Below are positions 17,875 through 27,211 of a stretch of DNA of 64,000 bases, piece after piece (the stretch's first letter is position 1; each line of letters starts with the position of its first letter). The translations under genes were made by a program, and so were the position numbers. Origin of the DNA: Alphaproteobacteria bacterium (GTDB taxonomy: Bacteria; Pseudomonadota; Alphaproteobacteria; JANQMY01). The DNA lies in assembly GCA_028289425.1 (NCBI GenBank), contig JANQPL010000010.1:1-64000 (forward strand), in the 5' to 3' direction. The notes beneath the pieces are model-generated. The model did not search any database. It was given only the letters and a program-made list of their open reading frames with translations, and was not told the origin of the DNA.

Positions 17875-18564
17875 CTAAGCGACGGGTCCCGTTAGCGAGG
17901 CGCGTTGCGAGAGTTCGATCCAATTGCCGTCCGGGTCGCGGACAAAGGAGAAGCGCGCCACAGCGCCCAGTGTGATGGGCGGGCGGCCTTCGGCACCGCC
18001 GCGTTTCAGCACATCCCCGTGAACTTGATCCGCATTCCAAACCTGCAGAGTGAGATAGCGGAAGCCCGGTCCTTCCATCGAGGCGTCTGCAGGTGCGCGA
18101 TCGTCTTGTTCGAGAAACAACACACTGTCACCGATGCGAAAGGCATTCGCGCCCGACTGTGGGGCCGGCGGCAGACCGATGACCTCTCCCCAAAAATTAC
18201 GGTGGGCTGCCAAATCCCGTACGCGCGTGACCACACCCATTTGAGTGATGCCGCGATAGCCTGGCGGGACACACTGAATGCTGACCCCTTCCGGATCCGT
18301 TGCCGCCACAGGCGCTTCCACGTCGGACACGGCGATCAGGACCTCTGAGTACCCGGTCGCAGGATTGCTGGGTAAGTCATTGCGGGAATGGTTGACCTTG
18401 ATGATGGACCCACGCAATTGGTGGCGGTGCTGCTGCACACCGCCACCCACCGACAAGGGCCCCTCATATTCCACGCCCGGCTGCGCTTGCCAAAAGGACA
18501 GCATCTCATCTCGCCGGTTGGTCAGCAGCCCGATGTCCAACTGATGTTTGGCAAGCTCAAGCAT
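17875..18564 (-). CDS. VOC family protein (glyoxalase superfamily), full length
   Basis: MLELAKHQLDIGLLTNRRDEMLSFWQAQPGVEYEGPLSVGGGVQQHRHQLRGSIIKVNHSR...RDPDGNWIELSQRA. Confidence 0.85.
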   Translation of the reverse strand: MLELAKHQLDIGLLTNRRDEMLSFWQAQPGVEYEGPLSVGGGVQQHRHQLRGSIIKVNHSRNDLPSNPATGYSEVLIAVSDVEAPVAATDPEGVSIQCVPPGYRGITQMGVVTRVRDLAAHRNFWGEVIGLPPAPQSGANAFRIGDSVLFLEQDDRAPADASMEGPGFRYLTLQVWNADQVHGDVLKRGGAEGRPPITLGAVARFSFVRDPDGNWIELSQRASLTGPVA

Positions 18565-18579
18565 GGTTTTTTTGTCCGT

Positions 18580-19446
18580 CTACGAATATTTCGGGTCATC
18601 CCACCAAGGGAAATAGCCGGGCATGTCCTTTGACGGATTCATGTTGAATTCAGCCGGCCGTTTCTCCAGGAAGGATTGCACACCTTCTTTGGAATCCGGC
18701 GACTTGCCCATGTAGTAGACACCCCGGCTGTCCAGCTTGTGGGCCTCCATGGGATGGTCCGCGCCCAAACAACGCCACAACATATGCCGGGTGAGCGCCA
18801 CGGACACGGCAGAAGTGTTTTCGGCAATTTCCGCAGCGATGGCTCGGGCGGCCGGAAGGAGATCGTCCGGCTTATGGAGCGAACGCACCAGCCCCGCCTG
18901 ATGCGCCTCCTGTGCCGGGAACACGCGCCCCGAATAGGTCCACTCGAGTGCTTGCTGAATGCCCACCGCACGCGGCAGGAACCAGCTTGAACACGCTTCC
19001 GGCACAATGCCGCGGCGGGCGAAGACGAACCCAAAGCGCGCCTCTTCCGATGCCAAACGAATGTCCATGGCCAATTGCATGGTGGCGCCCACGCCCACAG
19101 CCGGTCCATTGACGGCCGCGATCACCGGTTTCAAGCATTCGTAGATGCGCAAGGTGAGCAGCCCACCCCCGTCGCGGATCGCCTCGTCGCTCCATTCGAA
19201 TTCGCCGCCCCGGTCGAAGGTCCCGCCACGGCTGGGGCTGAGATCCGCGCCGGCACAAAACCCTCGCCCGGCGCCGGTCACAATGATGGCGCGCACATTA
19301 TCGTCCGCATCGGCTTTGTCGAAAGCGTCGATCAAATCTTCCATCATCTGCCGGTTAAAGGCGTTGAGCTTGTCGGGCCGGTTAAGGGTGATGGTGAGGA
19401 TGCGGTCCTCTACGTCGTATTTGATGGTTTCGTAAGCAGTTGTCAT
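18580..19446 (-). CDS. Enoyl-CoA hydratase/isomerase (crotonase) family protein
   Basis: ITLNRPDKLNAFNRQMMEDL, GAGRGFCAGADLS, AAVNGPAVGVGATMQLAMDIRLASEEARFGFVFARRGIVPE. Confidence 0.95.
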   Translation of the reverse strand: MTTAYETIKYDVEDRILTITLNRPDKLNAFNRQMMEDLIDAFDKADADDNVRAIIVTGAGRGFCAGADLSPSRGGTFDRGGEFEWSDEAIRDGGGLLTLRIYECLKPVIAAVNGPAVGVGATMQLAMDIRLASEEARFGFVFARRGIVPEACSSWFLPRAVGIQQALEWTYSGRVFPAQEAHQAGLVRSLHKPDDLLPAARAIAAEIAENTSAVSVALTRHMLWRCLGADHPMEAHKLDSRGVYYMGKSPDSKEGVQSFLEKRPAEFNMNPSKDMPGYFPWWDDPKYS

Positions 19447-19627
19447 AGGATCGCCTCCGATATTTTTGGATAAGGAATAGCTTTGTTGGCGCGCAGTCTA
19501 TTCGGGATTTCTTCAAGGGCATAGACCGCAATAGCCGCGCCCGTTCGGAACATTGTCAGTGGGGGGCAATCCTGATAGATCCTGGGCCACAAGAAATCAG
19601 AAAGATCGATAGCTTAGAGGCGCGCCC

Positions 19628-21169
19628 ATGCATCCATTCCTCCACGCGGAAAAAACGCCGGACAGACCCGCCATTATCATGGCGTCCACCGGAAAGACAT
19701 TGACGTACCGGCAGCTTGAAGATCTTTCCAATCAGGGAGCACAGCTCTTTAGAAAGCTGGGCCTGAAGACGGGCGACGGCATCGCCATTTTCATGGACAA
19801 TAACGAACTCTTCCTGCCCATTTGCTGGGCCGCCCAGCGCGCGGGACTATACTATACCTGCATCAGTTCACGGCTGACCGCGCCGGAGGTGGAATACATT
19901 GTCGGTGATTGCGGGGCAAAGGTGTTCATCGCCTCGAACGCCCTTGCGTCTGTGGCACGGGAGCTTGCGACCGGCCTTCCCAAATTGGAGAAAAGATATG
20001 CGGTCGGCGGCGACATTGCCGGTTTCGAGTCATGGGAAAGCGCCACGGCCAGCATGCCCACGGAGCGCATTACCGACGAAACATCCGGGGCGGATATGCT
20101 CTATTCGTCCGGCACGACGGGTCGCCCGAAAGGGGTCCGTCCCGCGTTGAGCGGCGAGGCGATCGATGCCAACAGCCCCATGCTGGCCCTTCTGGCCATG
20201 CTTTATGGTTTCAACGAAGAGTCCATCTACCTATCGCCGGCGCCGCTCTATCACGCGGCCCCATTGCGCTACAACATGGTCATCCATCGCATGGGCGGCA
20301 CCACGGTGATCATGGAACATTTCGATGCAGAAGAAGCGCTCAAGTTCATCGAAAGGTACAAGGCCAATTGCAGCCAGTGGGTGCCTACCATGTTCGTCCG
20401 TATGCTGAAATTACCGGAGGAGGTGCGGCAAAAATACGACGTGTCATCCATGAAATGCGCGATCCATGCGGCCGCCCCCTGCCCGGTGGATGTCAAACAC
20501 CAAATGATCGATTGGTGGGGCCCCATCATCAATGAGTATTATGGCGGCACCGAAGGCAACGGCATTTGCGTGATCAACACGGAAGAATGGCTGGCCCATC
20601 CCGGATCGGTCGGCAAAACGCTGATGGGCGAAATTCACATTGTCGGCGAAGACGGAAACGAAGTGCCGATCGGCGAAGAAGGTACAGTCTATTTCGCGGG
20701 CGGCAACGACTTCGAGTATCACAACGACCCGGAAAAGACGAAAGAGAGCTACAACGACAAGGGCTGGAGCACGCTGGGCGATGTGGGCCGCCTGGACGAG
20801 GACGGGTTCCTGTATCTCACCGACCGCAAGGCGTTCATGATCATCTCGGGCGGCGTCAACATCTATCCGCAGGAAGCAGAGAATGTGTTGATTGGGCACC
20901 CCAAGGTGATGGATGTGGCTGTTATCGGCGTGCCCAATGAAGATTTCGGGGAAGAGGTAAAAGCGGTGGTTCAGCCCATGGAGTGGCGCGACGCGGGCCC
21001 CGATCTAGCGGAAGAGCTGATGGCCTATGCCAAGGACAATCTGTCGGCCATCAAATGCCCGCGCTCCATCGACTTTGACGAAGAGCTGCCCCGCCACCCG
21101 ACGGGCAAGCTTTACAAGCGGCTCATCCGCGACCGCTATTGGGGCAAGAAAGAATCGAAAATTGTGTAA
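19628..21169 (+). CDS. Acyl-CoA synthetase (AMP-dependent ligase)
   Basis: MLYSSGTTGRPKGVRPA, NEYYGGTEGNGICVINTEEW, GWSTLGDVGRLDEDGFLYLTDRKAFMIISGGVNIYPQEAE. Confidence 0.95.
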   Translation: MHPFLHAEKTPDRPAIIMASTGKTLTYRQLEDLSNQGAQLFRKLGLKTGDGIAIFMDNNELFLPICWAAQRAGLYYTCISSRLTAPEVEYIVGDCGAKVFIASNALASVARELATGLPKLEKRYAVGGDIAGFESWESATASMPTERITDETSGADMLYSSGTTGRPKGVRPALSGEAIDANSPMLALLAMLYGFNEESIYLSPAPLYHAAPLRYNMVIHRMGGTTVIMEHFDAEEALKFIERYKANCSQWVPTMFVRMLKLPEEVRQKYDVSSMKCAIHAAAPCPVDVKHQMIDWWGPIINEYYGGTEGNGICVINTEEWLAHPGSVGKTLMGEIHIVGEDGNEVPIGEEGTVYFAGGNDFEYHNDPEKTKESYNDKGWSTLGDVGRLDEDGFLYLTDRKAFMIISGGVNIYPQEAENVLIGHPKVMDVAVIGVPNEDFGEEVKAVVQPMEWRDAGPDLAEELMAYAKDNLSAIKCPRSIDFDEELPRHPTGKLYKRLIRDRYWGKKESKIV

Positions 21170-21204
21170 CCGAAAACCATATTACGCATCTAAAGGAGAA
21201 CATC

Positions 21205-21660
21205 ATGCGCGTATTCGAAACCATTGAGGATATGAAGGCTTGCGTTGGGGAGGAAATCGGCGTGTCCGATTGGGTCGAAATCGACCAGGAACGGGTCAAC
21301 ATGTTCGCGGACGCCACGGGCGATCACCAGTGGATCCATGTGGATGTGGAACGGGCGAAAAAAGAACTTCCGACGGGCGGCCCGATCGCGCACGGCTATT
21401 TGACCCTGTCGCTTGTGCCGTGGCTCAGCGGCCAAATCAGCACCATCAAAGGTGTCTCCCGCGGCATCAATTATGGGTCGAACAAAATCCGCTTCACCAA
21501 TATGGTGCCGGTGGGATCGAAAGTACGTGCCAAGTCCAAGCTTCTAAGTGCAGAACCGAAAGCCGGCGGCACGCAGCTCATCAATGAAGTGACCATCGAG
21601 ATTGAAGGCCAGGACCGTCCGGCCTGTATCGCCGAAACCATCAGTATCGTTTATCCCTAG
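21205..21660 (+). CDS. MaoC-like dehydratase
   Basis: [48 protein letters not shown]: MaoC hot-dog motif; start at ATG 21205. Confidence 0.93.
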   Translation: MRVFETIEDMKACVGEEIGVSDWVEIDQERVNMFADATGDHQWIHVDVERAKKELPTGGPIAHGYLTLSLVPWLSGQISTIKGVSRGINYGSNKIRFTNMVPVGSKVRAKSKLLSAEPKAGGTQLINEVTIEIEGQDRPACIAETISIVYP

Positions 21661-21720
21661 GCAAGCGTTTCCAGGGAAAGTGTAAAGTGGTTTCCCATTT
21701 GGAAACGCGGCAAAAAGTAG
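21661..21720. repeat. Dispersed palindromic repeat GCAAGCGTTTCC...GGAAACGC, copy 1
   Basis: GCGTTTCC (21665-21672) / GGAAACGC (21701-21708) with conserved GCAA and CAAAAA flanks; second copy at 41623-41680. Confidence 0.75.
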
Positions 21721-21734
21721 AGCAAGAGGGCTAC

Positions 21735-22154
21735 ATGACCGACCAGACGACAAAATCACCGAAAGTCGTCAAATCCGACGAAGAGTGGCGCAAGCAACTG
21801 ACGCCCGAGCAATATTACGTCACCCGCGAACATGGCACGGAACGCGCCTTTACCGGCCCCTACCATGACTCGAAGGAAGAAGGCGTTTACCGCTGCGTCT
21901 GCTGCGGCGCACCACTGTTCAAGTCGGACACGAAATATGATTCCGGCACCGGTTGGCCCAGCTTCTACCAACCCATCGAAAAGGATGCGGTCACCGAGAA
22001 GGACGACCGCAGCCTGTTCATGCGGCGCACGGAGGTGCTGTGCGCCACGTGCGATGCGCATTTGGGGCATGTCTTTCCCGACGGCCCACATCCAACGGGA
22101 TTGCGTTATTGCATGAACGGCACGGCGCTCAAGCTCGACAAAGAAGAAAAGTAG
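21735..22154 (+). CDS. msrB: Peptide-methionine (R)-S-oxide reductase
   Basis: [68 protein letters not shown]. Confidence 0.97.
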   Translation: MTDQTTKSPKVVKSDEEWRKQLTPEQYYVTREHGTERAFTGPYHDSKEEGVYRCVCCGAPLFKSDTKYDSGTGWPSFYQPIEKDAVTEKDDRSLFMRRTEVLCATCDAHLGHVFPDGPHPTGLRYCMNGTALKLDKEEK

Positions 22155-22272
22155 TCTGGACGGGCGGTGACCAGTCGCATTGTATCACGCCGGCCGCACC
22201 GCACCATTAGAGATGCTGCGGTGTGTACGGGATGACACGTTTTCTGTTCCGAATAGTTTGATCGAGATCCCC

Positions 22273-24366
22273 ATGCCCACTCCGCCCATCGCCGAACAGC
22301 GCCCGCACATTCTCGAACAACACGGAAAGAGGCGCGACGACCCCTATTACTGGCTGCGCGACGAAAACTGGCAACAGGTCATGCGCGATCCGGATGTTCT
22401 GCAGGCGGATATTCGCGCCTATCTGGAAGCGGAAAACGCCTATACGGCGGATATCATGGCGCCGACCGAAGCGCTGCAGAACACGCTGTTCGAGGAGATG
22501 AAGGGCCGGATCAAGGAAGACGATTCCACCGTGCCGTCACGGCACGGACCTTACGAATATTTTGTACGCTATGAAACCGGCGGGCAACATCCGATCTTTT
22601 GCCGCAGGGAGCACGGCGCGCCCGAAGACCGAATTGAAACGATTTTGCACGGCGACAAGGAAGCGGCCAACCATTCCTACTTTCAAATCGGCGGCCTGGA
22701 GCACAGCCCGGACCATTCCAAAATTGCCTTCTCACTCGACACGAACGGTTCCGAATTCTACACCATCTTCGTGCGCGACATTGCCACCGGCGATCAGCTC
22801 AAGGATGAATTACCCAACGGCCACGGAGATTTCGTCTGGACCGCCGACGGCAAGGGGCTCTTCTACACCATCCTCGACGACAATCATCGCCCCATCAAAG
22901 TGCTGCACCATGTGCTGGGGACGGACGTTGCGTCCGACCGCGTGGTCTATGAAGAAAAGGACCCGTCGTTCTTCGTTTCCGTTGATGAAACGGAAAGCCG
23001 GCGTTTCATCCTGATTACCGCCCACGACCACACCACGTCGGAAGTGCACCTGATCCCGCAAGAGGCGCCCGACACCCCGCCGCGGGTTGTCGCGCCGCGC
23101 GAGCAAGGCCACGAGTACGATGTAAGCGATTGGAACGACCTGCTTCTGATCCACACCAATTGCGACGGCGCGGAGGATTTCAAGATCATGACCGCGCCGC
23201 TGGACAATGCGGCGCGCGATACGTGGCGGGATTGGGTGCCCCACAAATCCGGCACGCTGATCCTCAGCATGCTGGCGTTCAAGGACTTTGTAGTGGCCAT
23301 GGAGCGGGTGGACGCCTTGCCGCGCCTGGTGATCCGCCAGGTCACCGACGGGCTTTCGGTCACGGACTCCCACATCATCGATTTTCCCGAGGAAGCCTAT
23401 GATTTGGGGGCGTCCGCCGGCTATGAGTTCGATACCACCTCCTTACGCTTCTCCTACAGCTCCCCCACAACGCCTGCGCAGATCTTCGACTATGACATGG
23501 CGACGCGGGACCGCACATTGCGCAAGACCCAGGAAGTGCCCAGCGGACACGATCCGGAAGATTACGTGACCCGCCGCATTCAGGCCCACGCGCGTGACGG
23601 GGAAACCGTGCCCATCACTTTGCTCTACCGCAAGACCACACCGATCGACGGCACCGCACCACTCTTGCTTTACGGTTACGGCAGCTATGGCATCTCCATG
23701 CCGGCGTCCTTTGCGACCGCGCGCCTCAGCCTGGTGGACCGAGGTTTTATCTATGCCATTGCACATATCCGCGGCGGCAAAGATAAGGGTTACCGTTGGT
23801 ATACGGATGGTAAGCTCGACAAGAAGACCAACACCTTCACCGACTTTATCGATTGCGCCGAACACTTGGTTGCCGAGAACTACACGCAAACGCGCGAGAT
23901 CGTGGCCCATGGCGGCAGCGCCGGCGGTATGCTTATGGGCGCCGTCAGCAACATGGCCCCCCATTTGTTCGGCGGCATCATCGCCGAAGTGCCCTTTGTG
24001 GACGTATTGACCACCATTTGCGACGACACCCTGCCGCTGACGCCCCCTGAATGGGGCGAATGGGGCAACCCCATCACCAGCGAAGCGGCTTTCGAAACGA
24101 TCAAATCCTACAGTCCCTACGACAATGTAGCGGCCCAAGATTACCCGGCCATACTAGCCCTGGCCGGCCTCACCGATCCGCGCGTCACCTATTGGGAGCC
24201 GGCCAAGTGGGTCGCGAAGCTGCGAACGCTGAACACCAGTCAGGCCACCATTCTGTTGAAGACCAATATGGATGCGGGCCATGGGGGCGCGTCGGGCCGT
24301 TTCGACCGCCTGAAAGAAGTGGCGCTTTCTTATGCCTTCGCCCTGCACCTTATGGGAAAAAGTTGA
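22273..24366 (+). CDS. ptrB: Oligopeptidase B-type S9 family peptidase
   Basis: DPYYWLRDENW, YGYGSYGISMPASF, IAHIRGGKDKGYRWY, VAHGGSAGGMLMGA, TNMDAGHGGASGRF. Confidence 0.95.
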   Translation: MPTPPIAEQRPHILEQHGKRRDDPYYWLRDENWQQVMRDPDVLQADIRAYLEAENAYTADIMAPTEALQNTLFEEMKGRIKEDDSTVPSRHGPYEYFVRYETGGQHPIFCRREHGAPEDRIETILHGDKEAANHSYFQIGGLEHSPDHSKIAFSLDTNGSEFYTIFVRDIATGDQLKDELPNGHGDFVWTADGKGLFYTILDDNHRPIKVLHHVLGTDVASDRVVYEEKDPSFFVSVDETESRRFILITAHDHTTSEVHLIPQEAPDTPPRVVAPREQGHEYDVSDWNDLLLIHTNCDGAEDFKIMTAPLDNAARDTWRDWVPHKSGTLILSMLAFKDFVVAMERVDALPRLVIRQVTDGLSVTDSHIIDFPEEAYDLGASAGYEFDTTSLRFSYSSPTTPAQIFDYDMATRDRTLRKTQEVPSGHDPEDYVTRRIQAHARDGETVPITLLYRKTTPIDGTAPLLLYGYGSYGISMPASFATARLSLVDRGFIYAIAHIRGGKDKGYRWYTDGKLDKKTNTFTDFIDCAEHLVAENYTQTREIVAHGGSAGGMLMGAVSNMAPHLFGGIIAEVPFVDVLTTICDDTLPLTPPEWGEWGNPITSEAAFETIKSYSPYDNVAAQDYPAILALAGLTDPRVTYWEPAKWVAKLRTLNTSQATILLKTNMDAGHGGASGRFDRLKEVALSYAFALHLMGKS

Positions 24367-24387
24367 TCCCAATGGATTGAGGCGCGT

Positions 24388-25122
24388 TTAACGCGGCGTG
24401 TTGCGCAAATCGGCTGACAACTTGCCGACGGTGACCAGATTGCGCACCAGGGCTTCGAATAATCCTTTATTGGTGGCCTCGGTCGGCGTGCCGATGAAAT
24501 TCTGTTTCGCATCCAAATCGTACGCAAAGCACTCGCCGGTCGCGATGCGGTGTTGCCAGAGCTGTTTCTTGAAATTGGGCGCACGCGCATCGAGCAACTT
24601 GATGAGTGCATCGGCAGTTTCATAAGTAAGCAAACCTTCCGCATACATCTTATCGAGCCGCCGGCGCACACCCGCATCGGTCATAATGTCGCTGTTGATC
24701 TTGGCTTGGCCCGTTTTTGTTTCCGTAATCAGAACTTCCGAAAACGCGCCCGGCTTTTCTCTTTTGACGAATACCCCGTCGAGCCCATTGTTACGGCCAT
24801 ATTGGGATGGCAGTTGAACATACCCTTGCGCCGTTACCATCACGGCGGTCAGCATCTCCCCAAAATCGCCCTGTTGCCGGGTACTCTTAAAATGAATGGG
24901 GCCCAGATAGCTTTCCAGCGTGTGCGGTCCGCCTTTGCGTTGAGGCCGGTTGGCGGGACCCGGCTTTTGTCTCAAGAAGGTAACGCTGGGCGGCGCCTTG
25001 CGTGCGTCCAAATAGTGGAACTGACGGCGGCGCCTCTTCGCAAATCGATCAAGCACCGGTTGGAGCGCCAACAAGGCGGTCAGAGCACCCAACAGAAACA
25101 GTATGACAACACCATCGGCCAT
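24388..25122 (-). CDS. Membrane-anchored PD-(D/E)XK nuclease-like protein
   Basis: N-terminal TM (MADGVVILFLLGALTALLALQPVL); GDFGEMLTAVMVTAQGYVQLPSQYGRNNGLDGVFVKR...EVLITETKTGQAKIN fits an E...D...ExK arrangement. Confidence 0.6.
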   Translation of the reverse strand: MADGVVILFLLGALTALLALQPVLDRFAKRRRRQFHYLDARKAPPSVTFLRQKPGPANRPQRKGGPHTLESYLGPIHFKSTRQQGDFGEMLTAVMVTAQGYVQLPSQYGRNNGLDGVFVKREKPGAFSEVLITETKTGQAKINSDIMTDAGVRRRLDKMYAEGLLTYETADALIKLLDARAPNFKKQLWQHRIATGECFAYDLDAKQNFIGTPTEATNKGLFEALVRNLVTVGKLSADLRNTPR

Positions 25123-25141
25123 AATGAAAAGCGCCTGCCTC

Positions 25142-25369
25142 CTAGGGAGGTGAGTCCAGATACCAATTGTCGCCCGCATTGGTACGGCGCGGCTGAGGTG
25201 CCGGTTCCGGTGCCGTCACGGGCGCCGGTGCGGCTTGCTGCTGAACCGGCCCCGCCTGTCCGTCTTGGTTCACAATCGATCGGATCGACCAGGCGGAAAC
25301 GCCAATAAAAAACAGGATCAAAATTGTCGTGAAACCCGTCTGAATGGCGGAAAGCCATGATGCGCGCAA
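25142..25369 (-). CDS. Small single-TM hypothetical protein
   Basis: MRASWLSAIQTGFTTILILFFIGVSAWSIRSIV..., 75 aa, 19 nt upstream of the nuclease-like gene. Confidence 0.5.
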   Translation of the reverse strand: MRASWLSAIQTGFTTILILFFIGVSAWSIRSIVNQDGQAGPVQQQAAPAPVTAPEPAPQPRRTNAGDNWYLDSPP

Positions 25370-25549
25370 GGTTCCGGCCCCCCCTATTCCCCGCCAGAGA
25401 CGGTCGCTCTGATCGGGACCGACCGATCTCCATCATGGGCGTTCATGGCGGATTCGCAAGAAAAATGTGGCGCTGGCCCCATCCTTGGAAGCCGCAGCCC
25501 ACCCTTTTACTTGGCCTTACGCCCCTTCATTGGGCAAAATCGAAAACAC

Positions 25550-25578
25550 TTGTAAAGAACAAAAATTAGGGTTATTAC
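25550..25578 (+). promoter_or_regulatory. Putative sigma70-type promoter of CYP153 operon
   Basis: TTGTAA (25550-25555), 17-bp spacer, TATTAC (25573-25578); the -10 lies inside the first inverted repeat. Confidence 0.5.
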
Positions 25579-25602
25579 CCTAAATTAGGGCACAGACCCT
25601 AA
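25566..25602. promoter_or_regulatory. Tandem palindromic operator (two inverted repeats), likely TetR-family binding sites
   Basis: TTAGGGT-TATT-ACCCTAA (25566-25583) and TTAGGG-CACAGA-CCCTAA (25585-25602), just upstream of the P450 RBS. Confidence 0.75.
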
Positions 25603-25615
25603 AAGGGAGGAAATC

Positions 25616-26875
25616 ATGGCTGAAGCAATTCAAGTTCCAACCGCGTCGGATCTGCCGGACCCTTGGACCGTGCCGCTGGACAAAATGAACGTGGCCAATG
25701 CCGAATTGTTCAAACATGACAAGCATGGCGAATATTTCCGGCGCCTGCGCAAGGAAGATCCGGTTCACTACTGCCCGGACAGCGAATTCGGCGCCTATTG
25801 GTCGATCACCAAGTTCAACGACATCGTTGCCGTGGATTCGAACCACAAAGTCTTCTCGTCTCAGGACAACATTGTCATCGGCGACGCGGAGCCTGAATTC
25901 CTCACGCCCATGTTCATCGCGGAAGATCCGCCGAAACACGACTACCAACGCAAGGCCGTGACGCCAGCGGTCACACCGGGTCAGCTTGCGGATCTTGAAG
26001 GGCTGATCCGTCAGCGTGTCTGCGCGCTGCTTGACGACCTGCCCGTCGGCGAACGCATCAATTGGGTCGAGCACATTTCCAAAGAACTCACCACACAAAT
26101 GCTCGCGACACTGTTCGACTTTCCCTTTGAAGACCGGCACTTATTGCCCTACTGGTCGGACGCATCGACTACCTCTCCCGCCGTTGGAGCGCCCGATGTT
26201 ACGTATGAACAGCGCCACGAGATCCTTCAGGAATGCTTGAACTATTTCGGCCGCCTGTGGCAGGAGCGCGCCGAGCAGCCGCCCAAGTTCGATTTCATTT
26301 CCTTGCTCGCCCACAATCCGAAAACCAAAGATATGATCAAGGACCCGATGGAGTTCTTGGGGAATTTGATCCTTCTCATTGTGGGTGGCAATGACACCAC
26401 GCGAAACTCCATTTCGGGCGGCGTTATCTTCCTCAATAAGTTTCCTAAGGAATATGACAAGTTGCGGGCGGACGTATCGCTCATCCCGAACATGGTCTCG
26501 GAAATCATCCGGTTTCAAACGCCGCTCGCCCATATGCGGCGCACCGCCTTGGAAGACATCGAATTCCAAGGCAAGCAAATCAAAAAGGGCGATCGTGTTG
26601 TCATGTGGTACGTCTCGGGCAATCGCGACGAAGAAGTGATCGACCGGCCGGACGAATTCATCATCGACCGCGACAAGGCCCGCCACCATGTGTCCTTCGG
26701 CTTCGGCATCCACCGCTGCATGGGCAATCGGGTTGCCGAAATGCAGCTCCGCATTCTTTGGGAAGAAATCATGAAGCGCTTCCACAAGATCGAGCTGGTG
26801 GGTGAGCCCGAGCGGGTCACGTCCAACTTCGTTCTAGGGTACACGGATGTACCCGTCATCGTTCACGCCAAATAG
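25616..26875 (+). CDS. Cytochrome P450, CYP153-family alkane/fatty-acid terminal hydroxylase-like
   Basis: LPDPWTVPLDKMN, MFIAEDPPKHDYQRKAVTP, ELTTQMLATLFDFPFEDR, LGNLILLIVGGNDTTRNSISGGV, FQTPLAHMRRTALEDIEF, VSFGFGIHRCMGNRVAEMQLRILWEE: strong CYP153 signature. Confidence 0.93.
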   Translation: MAEAIQVPTASDLPDPWTVPLDKMNVANAELFKHDKHGEYFRRLRKEDPVHYCPDSEFGAYWSITKFNDIVAVDSNHKVFSSQDNIVIGDAEPEFLTPMFIAEDPPKHDYQRKAVTPAVTPGQLADLEGLIRQRVCALLDDLPVGERINWVEHISKELTTQMLATLFDFPFEDRHLLPYWSDASTTSPAVGAPDVTYEQRHEILQECLNYFGRLWQERAEQPPKFDFISLLAHNPKTKDMIKDPMEFLGNLILLIVGGNDTTRNSISGGVIFLNKFPKEYDKLRADVSLIPNMVSEIIRFQTPLAHMRRTALEDIEFQGKQIKKGDRVVMWYVSGNRDEEVIDRPDEFIIDRDKARHHVSFGFGIHRCMGNRVAEMQLRILWEEIMKRFHKIELVGEPERVTSNFVLGYTDVPVIVHAK

Positions 26876-26884
26876 GATTGCCCC

Positions 26885-27205
26885 ATGCCCAAAGTGACCT
26901 TTATTGAACACAATGGCACGCGCCACGAATTGGACGCCGATTCCGGCTTGTCTCTCATGGAAGTGGCGGTGGCCAACAGCGTGCCCGGCATCGATGCCGA
27001 TTGCGGCGGCGCCTGTGCATGCGCCACCTGCCACGTCTATGTGGACGAGAGTTGGCTCGGCAAGGTCGGCGACAAGACAGACATGGAAACCTCCATGCTC
27101 GATTTTGCCGAAGGCGTACAGGACAGCTCCCGTCTTGCGTGCCAAATCACTCTGTCTGCGGAGCTTGACGGCCTGATTGCGCAGCTTCCGGAATCTCAAC
27201 ATTAG
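26885..27205 (+). CDS. 2Fe-2S ferredoxin
   Basis: [21 protein letters not shown]...[15 protein letters not shown]; adrenodoxin-type, 9 nt after P450. Confidence 0.96.
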   Translation: MPKVTFIEHNGTRHELDADSGLSLMEVAVANSVPGIDADCGGACACATCHVYVDESWLGKVGDKTDMETSMLDFAEGVQDSSRLACQITLSAELDGLIAQLPESQH

Positions 27206-27211
27206 AGTCAC

